Shown here piece after piece: positions 32,778 through 43,108 of a stretch of 64,000 bases of DNA. Position numbers and translations under genes: made by a program. The stretch comes from Billgrantia bachuensis. GTDB taxonomy: Bacteria > Pseudomonadota > Gammaproteobacteria > Pseudomonadales > Halomonadaceae. Where the stretch lies: the NCBI RefSeq assembly GCF_011742165.1, contig NZ_JAAQTO010000032.1, positions 53,137 through 117,136 on the forward strand. The letters are read 5' to 3'. The stretch's first letter is position 1; each line of letters starts with the position of its first letter. Below the pieces are notes generated by a model. That model was not told the DNA's origin. It saw only the letters and a program-made list of their open reading frames with translations, and made no database searches.

Positions 32778-33101
32778 TCAGACCTCCTTTTGACGATTCT
32801 GGCGGGTCGCCTTAGCCTCCAGACGCCGTTTTGTCCTCTGGAGCGTGAGCGACCGTTTTTCAAAATCCAGGCTTTTCAGGTCGATGGACTCCATCACCTC
32901 TTTCATCTCCTCGATGCAGGTGAAGAAGTCTTCGGGAAGGGCTTCCAACCCTTCGGTGAGAAAATCGCAAGCGTAACCGGCAATGATCACCAGAGTTTGA
33001 ATCTCACTCTGGATGGCGTGCTGTTCGACCGCGTGTGATCGGTACAGCCGTGACAGGCCACTGTCGGTGAAGGCGGGTGTGGTACCCTGTTTGTTAGCCA
33101 T
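32778..33101 (-). CDS. Small uncharacterised helical protein at the head of the transfer operon
   Basis: 107 residues. No signal peptide or membrane helix; the middle is helical and acidic and the end is strongly basic (RTKRRLEAKATRQNRQKEV). I do not recognise the family. It ends two bases before virB5 and has a GGAGG site ahead of its ATG, so it is probably the first gene of the virB5-eexN-virB6 transcript. A DNA-binding or regulatory role is possible from the basic tail, but unproven. Confidence 0.6.
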   Translation of the reverse strand: MANKQGTTPAFTDSGLSRLYRSHAVEQHAIQSEIQTLVIIAGYACDFLTEGLEALPEDFFTCIEEMKEVMESIDLKSLDFEKRSLTLQRTKRRLEAKATRQNRQKEV

Positions 33102-33131
33102 GGATGCCTCCTATGCAGGCAGTCGTGGTTA

Positions 33132-33165
33132 GGCGCGGTCGGGGCCATCACCCCCGTTCCGCGCC
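33132..33165 (-). terminator. GC-rich hairpin between the replication-like gene and the transfer operon
   Basis: GGCGCGG and CCGCGCC arms with an inner GGGG/CCCC pairing just after the 33175-33861 gene. There is no clear T-run, so it may be a terminator or attenuator. Confidence 0.4.
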
Positions 33166-33174
33166 GCTTGTATC

Positions 33175-33861
33175 CTATGTGCGGAGTGTTCTACGCATCT
33201 CTTCCACTGCTGGGGCTCCTACCTTATCGCTGCCGTAATTTCTGGCTATGAGGTCTGCTCTTTGCTGGCCCAGCAACTCAGCCATCTCGGCCCGCGTTAA
33301 TTTTGATTCGGGCCCAGGATGACTCTCAACTTTGGCCGCCTCGCTTTTATTTCTTGATGTACTCTGTGTTGTATTCTCTGTAATAGATTTGCCCTTTGGT
33401 AGAATCAAGGTTTGACCATCCTGATCACCAGATTGGCCAGAAGGGACAGCAGAATCTACCAAAGGGAAAAACTGGGAATTACAGCTACTTCCAGAAGGCT
33501 CGTCATCAAGTTGCTCCGCAAGAAGCTCAAGCAAGCGCTCACAGTTCACCCGATACCACATTTTTGCAGGAACATCTCTCCTTTCTTCTTCCAAGACGCC
33601 AATTTCTACTAGCGACTTCCTAGCGTTGGCCTGCTGCTTTGGAGACAGGCCAGTCTCTGACTCCCAGCTATCTCTGCCACGCTGATTCTTGTAAAACCAC
33701 CCGCCTCTTTCCTCCGCCTTGGTGTTACGTGTCCAGTAAAATGCTTGGCTAAGAAAGACTGCACCAGGAACCGAAACTCCGGGAAGGAGCGTGAACGCAG
33801 CATGATAGGCAACCACCCTACCCAGAATTTTCTGCACTACCGATGGACTAACACGCGCCAT
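33175..33861 (-). CDS. Replication-initiator-like winged-helix protein
   Basis: 228 residues. The N-terminal half (VPGAVFLSQAFYWTRNT, then WESETGLSPKQQANARKSLV and IGVLEEERRDVPAKMWYRVN) is a winged helix of the kind found in replication proteins of plasmids, phages and mobilizable elements, which recognise DNA or recruit helicase. The second half is polar and probably unfolded until a short helical segment at the end (LTRAEMAELLGQQRADLI). It overlaps the HTH gene upstream by 14 bases. Replication after excision is plausible for such elements but is inferred. Confidence 0.6.
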   Translation of the reverse strand: MARVSPSVVQKILGRVVAYHAAFTLLPGVSVPGAVFLSQAFYWTRNTKAEERGGWFYKNQRGRDSWESETGLSPKQQANARKSLVEIGVLEEERRDVPAKMWYRVNCERLLELLAEQLDDEPSGSSCNSQFFPLVDSAVPSGQSGDQDGQTLILPKGKSITENTTQSTSRNKSEAAKVESHPGPESKLTRAEMAELLGQQRADLIARNYGSDKVGAPAVEEMRRTLRT

Positions 33862-34102
33862 ATTCAGAAGACTCCAAATTCAGGGCTTCTTTTACTTGGA
33901 GCGTCCGAAAATAGACACGACGCCCTACCTTAACCATTGTCGGCTTAAGCTTCCGCGAGACCTCAGTATCTTTATAAAGGGAGACCCGCACGCCATCGGG
34001 TGAGCGACCAAGAAGATCCGCCAAGTCTGATATGCTCATCAGAAGGCCGAACCGCTCAACAAGATAATCTTCAACATTCATAGCTAGCACCCCATCAGTC
34101 AT
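33848..34102 (-). CDS. AlpA/excisionase-like helix-turn-helix protein
   Basis: 84 residues; ATG at codon 8 (MNVEDYLVERFGLLM) is an alternative start. SISDLADLLGRSPDGVRVSL is a helix-turn-helix and KVGRRVYFRTLQVKEAL is the wing and helix of MerR-like AlpA/Xis proteins. Such proteins switch on excision or transfer genes of integrated elements. It overlaps the replication-like gene by 14 bases, so the two are co-translated, and the structured region upstream is probably their control region. Confidence 0.65.
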   Translation of the reverse strand: MTDGVLAMNVEDYLVERFGLLMSISDLADLLGRSPDGVRVSLYKDTEVSRKLKPTMVKVGRRVYFRTLQVKEALNLESSEYGAC

Positions 34103-34500
34103 ACATCGACGAAATCAATGCTAACCAATCAAAAACAAAGCTCAAGCGCGCAAGTTTTCAAAATCTATTAACATGCCCCAACTTGATCATCAAAATAGTA
34201 TACTTTGATGATCCATTTTTTGGGAAAATATCCAGCACTCAAGCTCTTAACAAAAGCAAACAAAAAATAATACCCGCATTGCCAACGCCGGCACAGATAG
34301 CTCAGAGGAATAATAAGAATAATAACATTATTATTCTTATTGCTTCGGGCCCTCTAAGCGGCCCGACGTCAGGCAATTTTCGATTTCGGGTGGCCGCTTA
34401 TAGGTGATGAACAGCTCAGGAATCTCGCTGTCTTATTCCTTACCACGCTTTCGTGGCCGACGCTTGCCGTTGTCTCCCTCAGGAGCCGCCCCTATTGCTA
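34103..34500. other. AT-rich intergenic region rich in inverted repeats, possible origin or control region
   Basis: No intact gene. It holds GATCATCAAA/TTTGATGATC arms (34185-34194 and 34204-34213), a 14-base perfect hairpin (34312-34341) and a CGGGCC/GGCCCG hairpin (34346-34365). At 34430-34500, on the minus strand, a frame ends with a basic tail (GKRRPRKRGKE), like the last codons of a lost gene. The repeats may form a replication or transfer origin, or regulate the HTH gene. Confidence 0.5.
34312..34341. repeat. Perfect AT-only hairpin
   Basis: AATAAGAATAATAA and its exact complement separated by CA. All-A/T except one G/C pair per arm, giving an easily melted cruciform, followed five bases later by a GC hairpin. 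Confidence 0.7.
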
Positions 34501-35130
34501 TCACATAAAATTGACGTGCCAAAACTCAGTATCACCAGTAACATTTTGAACATGGACTTGCCCGTATTCGAACAGAGGCTCATTTGATATGTAATGAGTA
34601 TTAAGCTCTGGTTTTGCATGATAGATCAGGTTGGCCTCAAAGGACTTAAGCAGCGCTTCAGCAGTTTCGTACGGCTGGATCCATTCAATAGGGATTTCAT
34701 TGCCATCTCTAAGAAAAACCACACAACAAAGATATACTCTTTTATTCATGTCGTTATACATAGGATGATGCAGCTTGGTAATAGCACTATGCCCTGCAGC
34801 AAACCTTGAGCTTTTAGAAGACGTTTTCCCAATATATACAAGCCTTTCGCATTCATCATCACCCACTGTGATTAAATATATAGGATAACAAGCCAAAGGA
34901 GGATTTCCAGCACAGCCTGAAGAAATATATTCTTGGTTGGTCTCACAAGAACCCTCCAAGCTTTGTGGCGGCAGGCCCACTGTTTCATGCAAAGCAAAAG
35001 ATGTTTGAAGAACTAAAAAACATCCAATTTCTTTATCTGGACTTAACAGGCTCGGATTTTCTAAAGACCTTTTAAAATAAAAATAATTCCCCAGATTATT
35101 TAGCGGCCTGTATGTAAATTCAAATGCCAT
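34501..35130 (-). CDS. GIY-YIG domain protein, cargo of the island
   Basis: 209 residues. YPIYLITVG and LVYIGKTSSKSSRF give the GIY and YIG strands with the following arginine, and LKSFEANLIYHAKPELN supplies the glutamate helix and the typical P-x-x-N ending of GIY-YIG nucleases. The first 90 residues are an N-terminal domain I do not recognise. The gene is AT-rich and follows the HEPN-zinc-ribbon gene by 99 bases on the same strand. It is unrelated in sequence to the other GIY-YIG protein of the island. Nuclease function is predicted, not shown. Confidence 0.7.
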   Translation of the reverse strand: MAFEFTYRPLNNLGNYFYFKRSLENPSLLSPDKEIGCFLVLQTSFALHETVGLPPQSLEGSCETNQEYISSGCAGNPPLACYPIYLITVGDDECERLVYIGKTSSKSSRFAAGHSAITKLHHPMYNDMNKRVYLCCVVFLRDGNEIPIEWIQPYETAEALLKSFEANLIYHAKPELNTHYISNEPLFEYGQVHVQNVTGDTEFWHVNFM

Positions 35131-35229
35131 TACCCCTTAACCCCCTAAAAAACATCAACAACATCAACTAAAGCCAAGAAAAGATTGATGCAGACTATTC
35201 AGCAACTAAACCATGATCTTTTTTTCTCA

Positions 35230-35988
35230 TCATTCATCAAGGCTGAAGTAAATATCATCCTCATCCTCGCAACAAGGCACATCACAAATTTTTGTAGCGT
35301 AGCATCTTTCACAGTACTCTGCCGGTACCTCACGGCAACACCAGAAACAGTATGGCGCTCCTTTTTGCTCCATGACGAGGTATTCATGCCTACACTTAGG
35401 GCAAGTATCAACGCCAATAAATTCTTCTGGTGAATCTTCAACCTCAGGGTCCCAGCTTGGCCATTCTTCCTTGATCCAAGATTCAAGCCGATGATCTGCG
35501 ATGGCATATCGCTCATTATAATCCTCTACCAGTTCGCGAATATCTTCGAGCAATGTCGATTCAAACAAACTTTCAGGCTGCTGCCCGAGTTGAAATTCCA
35601 TAAAATATAAAGAAAACCTTAAAGCCTGAGAGATGAGTTCATGGTCTTCGTCTTGGTGATCATAGCGATGATGCTCAATTTCATTTCTTTTAGCTTGTAA
35701 GTTTCGGATAGTTTTAGCTTGATCTTCAGGTATTTTCATCTTTAGATTTTCTAAGCGAATCAAAATATCAGAGAAGCCTACCGTGGGTGAACTCCTCGTT
35801 ATTTTCTTATCAATATTCTTATAAATAAGAATTGGATTCACTTGGTAAAGATACTCTTTTAGCATCAGCTCAACCGAATGAAATATAGTCAATATTGCAT
35901 GCTTTCTAGTGCTGTATTGACTGCCAGACATATAAAAATGCATTCCAACCTTTAAAGAATCTAGTGCATTTTCAAAAATCGTACTCAT
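35230..35988 (-). CDS. HEPN-domain protein with C-terminal zinc ribbon, cargo of the island
   Basis: 252 residues. A helical N-terminal half contains RNEIEHH (about residues 106-112), the R-x4-H motif of HEPN ribonucleases, and an early HSVELMLKEYL helix also typical of the superfamily. The C-terminus is cysteine-rich: CPKC, then CFWCC, CERC and CDVPCC, likely two zinc sites, before an acidic tail. HEPN proteins are frequent RNA-cutting effectors in phage defence and toxin systems. Together with the GIY-YIG gene downstream it forms a two-gene AT-rich module between the element's control region and its integrase. Confidence 0.7.
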   Translation of the reverse strand: MSTIFENALDSLKVGMHFYMSGSQYSTRKHAILTIFHSVELMLKEYLYQVNPILIYKNIDKKITRSSPTVGFSDILIRLENLKMKIPEDQAKTIRNLQAKRNEIEHHRYDHQDEDHELISQALRFSLYFMEFQLGQQPESLFESTLLEDIRELVEDYNERYAIADHRLESWIKEEWPSWDPEVEDSPEEFIGVDTCPKCRHEYLVMEQKGAPYCFWCCREVPAEYCERCYATKICDVPCCEDEDDIYFSLDE

Positions 35989-36301
35989 AACTCCTCCCGC
36001 TTTGCATAAAGCACAATCAGCTTAAAGAATGGATTAATCAAAAGATTCACCTATAGTATCATCACCTACTCGCCTAGCCCACCACTATAAGTTTTTCGCC
36101 AAGCAACAAATATTATTTACGGAGAACGGATTCTAGCTTGGTCTAATTCGCCATGCACGTTAATTCCTCTAGCTGAATGTAGAATCAAGAAAGCTTTTTC
36201 AGCGCAACTAGGAAAAAAACTTGAGCTTAGTTTTTATAAGTTCGCTTGGATTCTCAATTATCTATCGTGATCCTGAAAATCACGAAAGTTTGTCAATTAT
36301 C
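35989..36301. other. AT-rich gap between HEPN gene and integrase gene
   Basis: 313 bases without a supported gene. It should hold the promoter of the minus-strand HEPN-GIY-YIG pair and the end of the integrase transcript. No strong repeat or terminator seen. Confidence 0.5.
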
Positions 36302-37363
36302 TCAGGCACCACTCATTCTATCCAGCTTCTCGACCAAATCCTCTGCCCTCAGGTGCGTATACCGCCGCAGCATCTGCATCGACTTGTGCCCACTGATCGC
36401 GGCGACCTCCTGGTCGGATAGTCCTGCCTCTACCAGCCGGCTGACGGCTTCGTGGCGTAGATCGTGGAAACGAAAGTCATCGAGTCCGGCCTTCTTCTTT
36501 GCCTGGTTCCAGAGCTTGGTGTAGGCGTAGGGACCACGCTTTCCGTCCCTGCCAGGCTCGCCGAAGAACACCAGGTCGCAGTCGAGCGGGCGCACCGGGT
36601 TGTTCAGCGCTTGCTTGAACACCTCGGTGGCGGCCTGGGTCAGCGGCACCAATCGAGCTTCGTTGTTCTTGGTGTCGGTGAGACGCACCACACGGCGCTT
36701 CACGTCGACCTGTGATCGGGTGAGGGTCAGGATCTCCGACGAGCGCATACCCGTCTCCAGGGCGATTCTGGCGATCCAGGCCAGCATGGGATTGCTGTGC
36801 TGCCGCAGCACGGCAAACAGCCGCTTCTCCTCGTCAGGGCTCAGGCGGCGGTCACGCCCCTCCCCTGGGCTGGGCTTGCGGATGTTCTGGACGGGGTTGT
36901 AGGTCAAGCCGAGGCCCCATTCCTGAATAGCCACGGTGTAGAGGTGGCCGAGCAGGGCGAGCTCCAAGCGCACGGTATTGGGACTGATAGGCTGGCCACG
37001 ATGACCAATACTGTTCAGGCGGGTGTCACGGAAGTTGGCGATCAACTCCGGCGTCAGGGCCGCAAGGGAATACTTGCCCAGGTGTTCGGTCAGCGTGCTG
37101 GCCTTGTGGCGCTCGCTTTTCTGGGTGCTGGGCTTCTTGGTAGGGGTAACGTCGGCCAGGTAGCGCTTGAGCGCCGCTTCCAGCGTCATCCGCTCCGAGG
37201 CGCTGCGCTGGATATAGACGCCACGCACCATTTCGTCTTCGGTGCGGCGTGCCCAGTCCTGGGCGTCGCGTTTGGTGCGGAAGGTCTTGGCGGTAGTGGG
37301 CCAGCCGGTCTTGCGGATGATGGCTTTCCAGCTACCAGATGGGGTCTTGACGATGGTGGCCAT
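36302..37363 (-). CDS. int: Tyrosine integrase of the island
   Basis: 353 residues. The catalytic set is complete: R207 (GMRSSEIL), H300 and R303 (FHDLRHEA), H326 (ISGHKS) and Y335 (RRYTHL). The N-terminus has the arm-binding fold of phage-type integrases (ETGW-like strand then RDAQDWARR) followed by a SAM-like core-binding domain. It is transcribed away from the tRNA; its start lies 98 bases from the right attachment repeat with the paired arm-type sites between. It should catalyse integration into, and excision from, the tRNA-Ile2 gene. Confidence 0.95.
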   Translation of the reverse strand: MATIVKTPSGSWKAIIRKTGWPTTAKTFRTKRDAQDWARRTEDEMVRGVYIQRSASERMTLEAALKRYLADVTPTKKPSTQKSERHKASTLTEHLGKYSLAALTPELIANFRDTRLNSIGHRGQPISPNTVRLELALLGHLYTVAIQEWGLGLTYNPVQNIRKPSPGEGRDRRLSPDEEKRLFAVLRQHSNPMLAWIARIALETGMRSSEILTLTRSQVDVKRRVVRLTDTKNNEARLVPLTQAATEVFKQALNNPVRPLDCDLVFFGEPGRDGKRGPYAYTKLWNQAKKKAGLDDFRFHDLRHEAVSRLVEAGLSDQEVAAISGHKSMQMLRRYTHLRAEDLVEKLDRMSGA

Positions 37364-37394
37364 GTAAATCTCCAGGGGGCTGAAGTATCGGCAC

Positions 37395-37411
37395 TGTACC
37401 GAAACTGTACC
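37395..37411 (+). promoter_or_regulatory. Candidate integrase arm-type site, right end
   Basis: TGTACCGAAACTGTACC, matching 15 of 17 positions of the left-end site at 16810. It lies between the integrase start and the attachment repeat. Confidence 0.5.
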
Positions 37412-37460
37412 CTTGGAACATGGGACTCACCAGGGAGAATTGCTAATTTGTTGATTTTAA

Positions 37461-37537
<77 letters not shown>

Positions 37538-37683
37538 TGCATTGCGCCGCCGTATGATAGCGAAAGCTGCCGAGTGAGGCCAGAGGCTCGGGGTCGGCTT
37601 TTTCCATGCCGCCGGTTCGGGCACTTCTCGGCGTATGGAGTGTCTTCTGGGGTGAGCCTTCCGCTCCAGGAGACGCACCGCTG

Positions 37684-38289
37684 ATGAAACGCCTTTTCTC
37701 TTCTTTCTCGCTGATGGCCCTGGGTGCCTCCGCCCTGCTGTTCGCCCTGCCGCTGGCGGCCTGGGAGCTCGACCCGGAGCGCTCGCGAGTTTCCGCCACG
37801 GTGATGCAGATTACGCCCGACGGCCCCATTCCGCGCCAGCACGAGGTGCGGCGGCTGCGGGGCAGTGCCGATGCCGGCGGCAACCTGGAGCTACCGCTAC
37901 GGCTCAACCAGAGCGACGTGGTCGAGCGGCTCGGGCAGCTGCCGCCGTGGCTCTCCGGCATTACCGAGCGGCCCATGGCCACCTTGACTACCCGCTTTCC
38001 TCCCGAGCGGCTGGAGCGCCTGGGAGTGGGCGATTCGCTGGTGGAGAGCCTGACGATGACGGTGCGCTCCGGTAACGCCGAGCGCAAGGAGTCGCTGCCG
38101 GTTCGCTTCACCAAGACGGCCGAGGGGCAGGTCCAGGTCACCAATGCCGAGCGAGTGGCGCTGGATGGGCAGGCGTTGATGGCCGACCCCACCCTGCGTT
38201 CGGTGCTGCTGCTGCTCGGCTACGAGCAGATCGGCGACGAGGTGCCGGTCACGCTCGATGCGCTGCTGGTGCAACCAAAGGACTCATAA
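37684..38289 (+). CDS. YceI-like secreted protein
   Basis: 201 residues from ATG 37684 with a signal peptide (LMALGASALLFALPLAA). The mature protein begins WELDPERSRVSATVMQI, which matches the first strand of YceI lipocalin-like proteins that bind isoprenoid lipids, and ends in VPVTLDALLVQ, the usual final strand. Family match is moderate in the middle. It is monocistronic, reading away from the tRNA; no partner such as a cytochrome b561 gene is adjacent. Confidence 0.7.
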   Translation: MKRLFSSFSLMALGASALLFALPLAAWELDPERSRVSATVMQITPDGPIPRQHEVRRLRGSADAGGNLELPLRLNQSDVVERLGQLPPWLSGITERPMATLTTRFPPERLERLGVGDSLVESLTMTVRSGNAERKESLPVRFTKTAEGQVQVTNAERVALDGQALMADPTLRSVLLLLGYEQIGDEVPVTLDALLVQPKDS

Positions 38290-38330
38290 TCCCTTGAGGT
38301 AGCGCCGCCCCCTGCTCATACCGTTGCTCT

Positions 38331-38383
38331 GCTCTCCTCCAGCGCGCCGGTTTGCACTCTCCACTGGGCGGCGTAGCGGCCGC
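38331..38383 (-). repeat. Extra copy of the 3' end of the downstream ABC transporter gene
   Basis: 53 bases match 40210-40262 at 49 positions and in the same orientation. In the minus strand it still encodes GRYAAQWRVQTGALEES, the C-terminus of the MsbA-like transporter. The two copies flank the sodium:solute symporter gene. Confidence 0.75.
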
Positions 38384-38555
38384 CCTTTTCTCCTAGTGCT
38401 TCTGATCCGTTTCCGGAATGTTTGGGCCGGTAGTGTTTTTTTGCTGGCTTGCGACCGCTGAACTACGGTTTGAGGGCAGGCTGCGATGTGGTTGTCCCTT
38501 GGCGAGACAGCCTCCGCTGACATTCAAGGATGAGCCCTGGGCTGAGGAGGGAGCC

Positions 38556-40139
38556 GTGCCCGAGTTCGAACTGGCGAATATCGACCTGGTGATCGTCGGC
38601 CTGTATGTGATCATGATACTCGGCATCGGCTTCTGGGCCGGCCGCAAGCAGCAGAATTCGGAGGGTTACTTTCTCGCCGGCCGCGGCACGATCTGGCCCC
38701 TGGTCGGGCTCAGCCTGGTCTCGGCCAACCTCTCCGGCACGTCTTACATCGGCCTGGCGGGCGCCGGCTATCACGACGGCATCGCGGTGTGGAACTACGA
38801 GTGGATGGCCACGCTGGTGCTGGTGTTCTTCGTGCTATTCATCCTGCCGTTCTACCTGCGCTCGCGGGTCAACACCATGCCGGAGTTCCTCGCCCGGCGC
38901 TATGACAAGCGCTCGCGCTATGCCTTTTCGCTGTTCTCGATATTTACCGCCATCCTGATCGACAGCGCCGGCGCGCTGTTTGCCGGCGGCATCACCCTGC
39001 AACTACTGTTCCCCGAGGTGCCGCTGGGCGTATTGATTGGCGCCATGGCGCTGCTCGGTGGCGGTTATGTGATCCTAGGCGGGCTGCGAGCGGTCATCGT
39101 CACCGATACCATTCAGTGCGTGCTGCTCTACGTGGCGGGTGGTGTCATCTTCTTCCTGGTCTTTCGCGAGCTGGGCTCCTGGGGTGCGGTGCAGGACGCA
39201 GCGCCGGAGGGCGGTTTCAGCGTCATCAAGCCGGCGGACGACGATTTCCTGCCCTGGCCGGGGATTTTCACGGGGGTGCTGTGGTTGGGTTTCTACTACT
39301 GGACCACCAATCACATCGTGATGCAGAAGGTGCTCTCCGCCAAGAGTACCGACCATGGCCGCTGGGGTGCGCTGCTGGCGGGCTTCCTGCAATTGCCGCT
39401 GCTGTTCCTGTTGATTCTTCCCGGCACCATGGGCCGCGCCATCTACCCGGACCTGGCCGAAGCCGACCTGATCTGGCCCACGCTGGCCTTCGACCTCCTG
39501 CCTATCGGCCTACGCGGCCTGGTGCTGGCGGCTCTGGTCGCTGCGCTGATGTCGACGCTCGACTCGGTGCTCAACGGCGCTTCCTCGCTGGTCGTCAACG
39601 ACTTCATCAAGACGCGCAGAAAGCAGCGCAGCGAAAAGCAGCTGTTGCTGATTAGCCGCGGCATGGTGGCCGTGTTCATGGTGATTGCCGGGCTATGGGC
39701 GCCGGTGATCCTGACCTTCGAGGGTATCGTCGAGTATTTCCAGTCTTTTCTGGGTTACGTCACCATGCCGGCGGTGATGATCTTCCTCGGTGGGCTGTTT
39801 TGGCACCGGGCGACTGGCGCTGCAGCATTCTGGACCCTGGTCATCGGGGCGCCGGTCGGCATGACCGGCTTCCTGGCCGGCGAACTCTTCGAGCTGTACC
39901 AGCTGCAGTTCCTCTACGGCACCGGCCTCATGCTGTTGCTGTGCCTGTCGCTGTTCATTGGCATCTCGCTGAGCACCGAGGCGCCGAGCCGGGAGGAGCT
40001 AAAGGATTACGTGTGGTCGCAGGCGGCCTGGCGCGAGGAGTCGCGCGAACTCGCCGGCAAGCCAGTGTGGCAGAACTACCGCGTACTGGCGGGCCTGCTG
40101 GTGGTCGTGACGGTAGTCTGGGTGGGCCTGTTCATCTAG
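38556..40139 (+). CDS. Sodium:solute symporter, sugar-type (SSS family)
   Basis: 527 residues from GTG 38556, chosen for the GAGGAGGGA site before it; an open frame upstream to 38418 has no site. About fourteen membrane helices. SEGYFLAGRGTIWPLVGLSL and ANLSGTSYIGLAGAGY are the first SSS signatures, and MSTLDSVLNGASSLVVNDF the helix before the second. The WNYEWMATLVLVFFVLFILP and NTMPEFLARRYDKRSR segments resemble SGLT-type sugar carriers. The substrate is probably a sugar or polyol, unproven. It lies between two copies of an ABC-transporter gene end. Confidence 0.85.
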   Translation: MPEFELANIDLVIVGLYVIMILGIGFWAGRKQQNSEGYFLAGRGTIWPLVGLSLVSANLSGTSYIGLAGAGYHDGIAVWNYEWMATLVLVFFVLFILPFYLRSRVNTMPEFLARRYDKRSRYAFSLFSIFTAILIDSAGALFAGGITLQLLFPEVPLGVLIGAMALLGGGYVILGGLRAVIVTDTIQCVLLYVAGGVIFFLVFRELGSWGAVQDAAPEGGFSVIKPADDDFLPWPGIFTGVLWLGFYYWTTNHIVMQKVLSAKSTDHGRWGALLAGFLQLPLLFLLILPGTMGRAIYPDLAEADLIWPTLAFDLLPIGLRGLVLAALVAALMSTLDSVLNGASSLVVNDFIKTRRKQRSEKQLLLISRGMVAVFMVIAGLWAPVILTFEGIVEYFQSFLGYVTMPAVMIFLGGLFWHRATGAAAFWTLVIGAPVGMTGFLAGELFELYQLQFLYGTGLMLLLCLSLFIGISLSTEAPSREELKDYVWSQAAWREESRELAGKPVWQNYRVLAGLLVVVTVVWVGLFI

Positions 40140-40194
40140 CGGGAAGACGGTGGCGGGCTGCGCGCCGCCACCGTCGGAGTGGGCCTGGACACGC

Positions 40195-42000
<1,806 letters not shown>

Positions 42001-42140
42001 TTGAGAATTCCTTGCGAACAAGAGCCGCAGCTTACCGGGTCATGGCAGCGAATACCAAGGCGGGGCCGTTCATCGGCGACTTGCACCGCCAGGGGAGTAT
42101 TCATCACAATGCTTAGCTTGCTCACCGCCAAGGATGCTCG

Positions 42141-43016
42141 ATGGTCGCCGACCTTTTTGCCGTGATGGCTCCCGTTCTGGCCGGCGCCGGCCTGGGCTTC
42201 ACCTGGATTCGCCTGGGCCAGCCCTACCCAGTGGACTTCGTCACCCGCCTGGTCTTCAACATCGGCACGCCGGCCCTGGTCATTGCTTCGCTGAGCGGCG
42301 CCGAGATCGACGCCGGCAGCTTCGGGCGTACCATGCTGGCCACCGCGCTGGTGATGATCAGCATGGGTATCGCCACCTTCGCCATGGCACGCCTGCTGCG
42401 CCGGGATTGGCGGGTGCTGCTGGCACCGATGATGTACCCCAACACGGGCAACATGGGGCTGCCGGTGGTGCTCTACGCCTTCGGCAGCGCCGGCTTCGCG
42501 TTCGGCATCACGGTGATGGTCACGGTTTCGCTGTTCCAGTTCACCATCGGTGCCGTCATCGCCAGCAGTGGCAATCCCTTGCGAACCCTGGTCAGGACAC
42601 CCACGGTTTACGCTATCCTGATTGCACTGGCCCTGTTACTGAGCGACACCGAACTGCCGCGATGGCTGGCCAATAGCGTAGACCTGATCTCGGGCTTCAC
42701 CGTACCGCTCATGCTGATCACGCTGGGAGTCTCGTTGGCCAGCATTCAGGTGAAGAACCTGCGTTCGGGCATCGGCTTCAGCCTGCTGCGCATACCGGTC
42801 GCCGCTCTGCTGGCCTGGGGGATCGGCACGCTGCTGAGCCTGCCGCCGTTGGCGCTCAGCATCCTCGTGATGCAGATGAGCATGCCGGTGGCCGTCTTCA
42901 ATTACCTGTTCGCGCAGCGCGCCAAGCGTGAACCGGAGTACGTGGCCAGCCTGGTGTTCTGCTCGACGCTGCTGGCCCTGCTCTACCTGCCGATCCTGTT
43001 GGCGATCCTGATGTAG
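42141..43016 (+). CDS. AEC family transporter
   Basis: 291 residues with about ten membrane helices. LVFNIGTPALVIASLSG near the start and MYPNTGNMGLPVVLYAFGSAG in the middle (asparagine-glycine-proline crossing) are hallmarks of auxin-efflux-carrier-like permeases, which in bacteria often carry malonate or malate. The gene is divergent from the ABC exporter and independent of the next gene. Substrate unknown. Confidence 0.88.
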   Translation: MVADLFAVMAPVLAGAGLGFTWIRLGQPYPVDFVTRLVFNIGTPALVIASLSGAEIDAGSFGRTMLATALVMISMGIATFAMARLLRRDWRVLLAPMMYPNTGNMGLPVVLYAFGSAGFAFGITVMVTVSLFQFTIGAVIASSGNPLRTLVRTPTVYAILIALALLLSDTELPRWLANSVDLISGFTVPLMLITLGVSLASIQVKNLRSGIGFSLLRIPVAALLAWGIGTLLSLPPLALSILVMQMSMPVAVFNYLFAQRAKREPEYVASLVFCSTLLALLYLPILLAILM

Positions 43017-43108
43017 TCGCCAACGGCACCGTACGGGCGATGGGAACGCCCGGAGCGCTCCAGAGTCTCTATCTATCGGGGCGGTAGCGAAATGCAAGGG
43101 AGGGAGTC

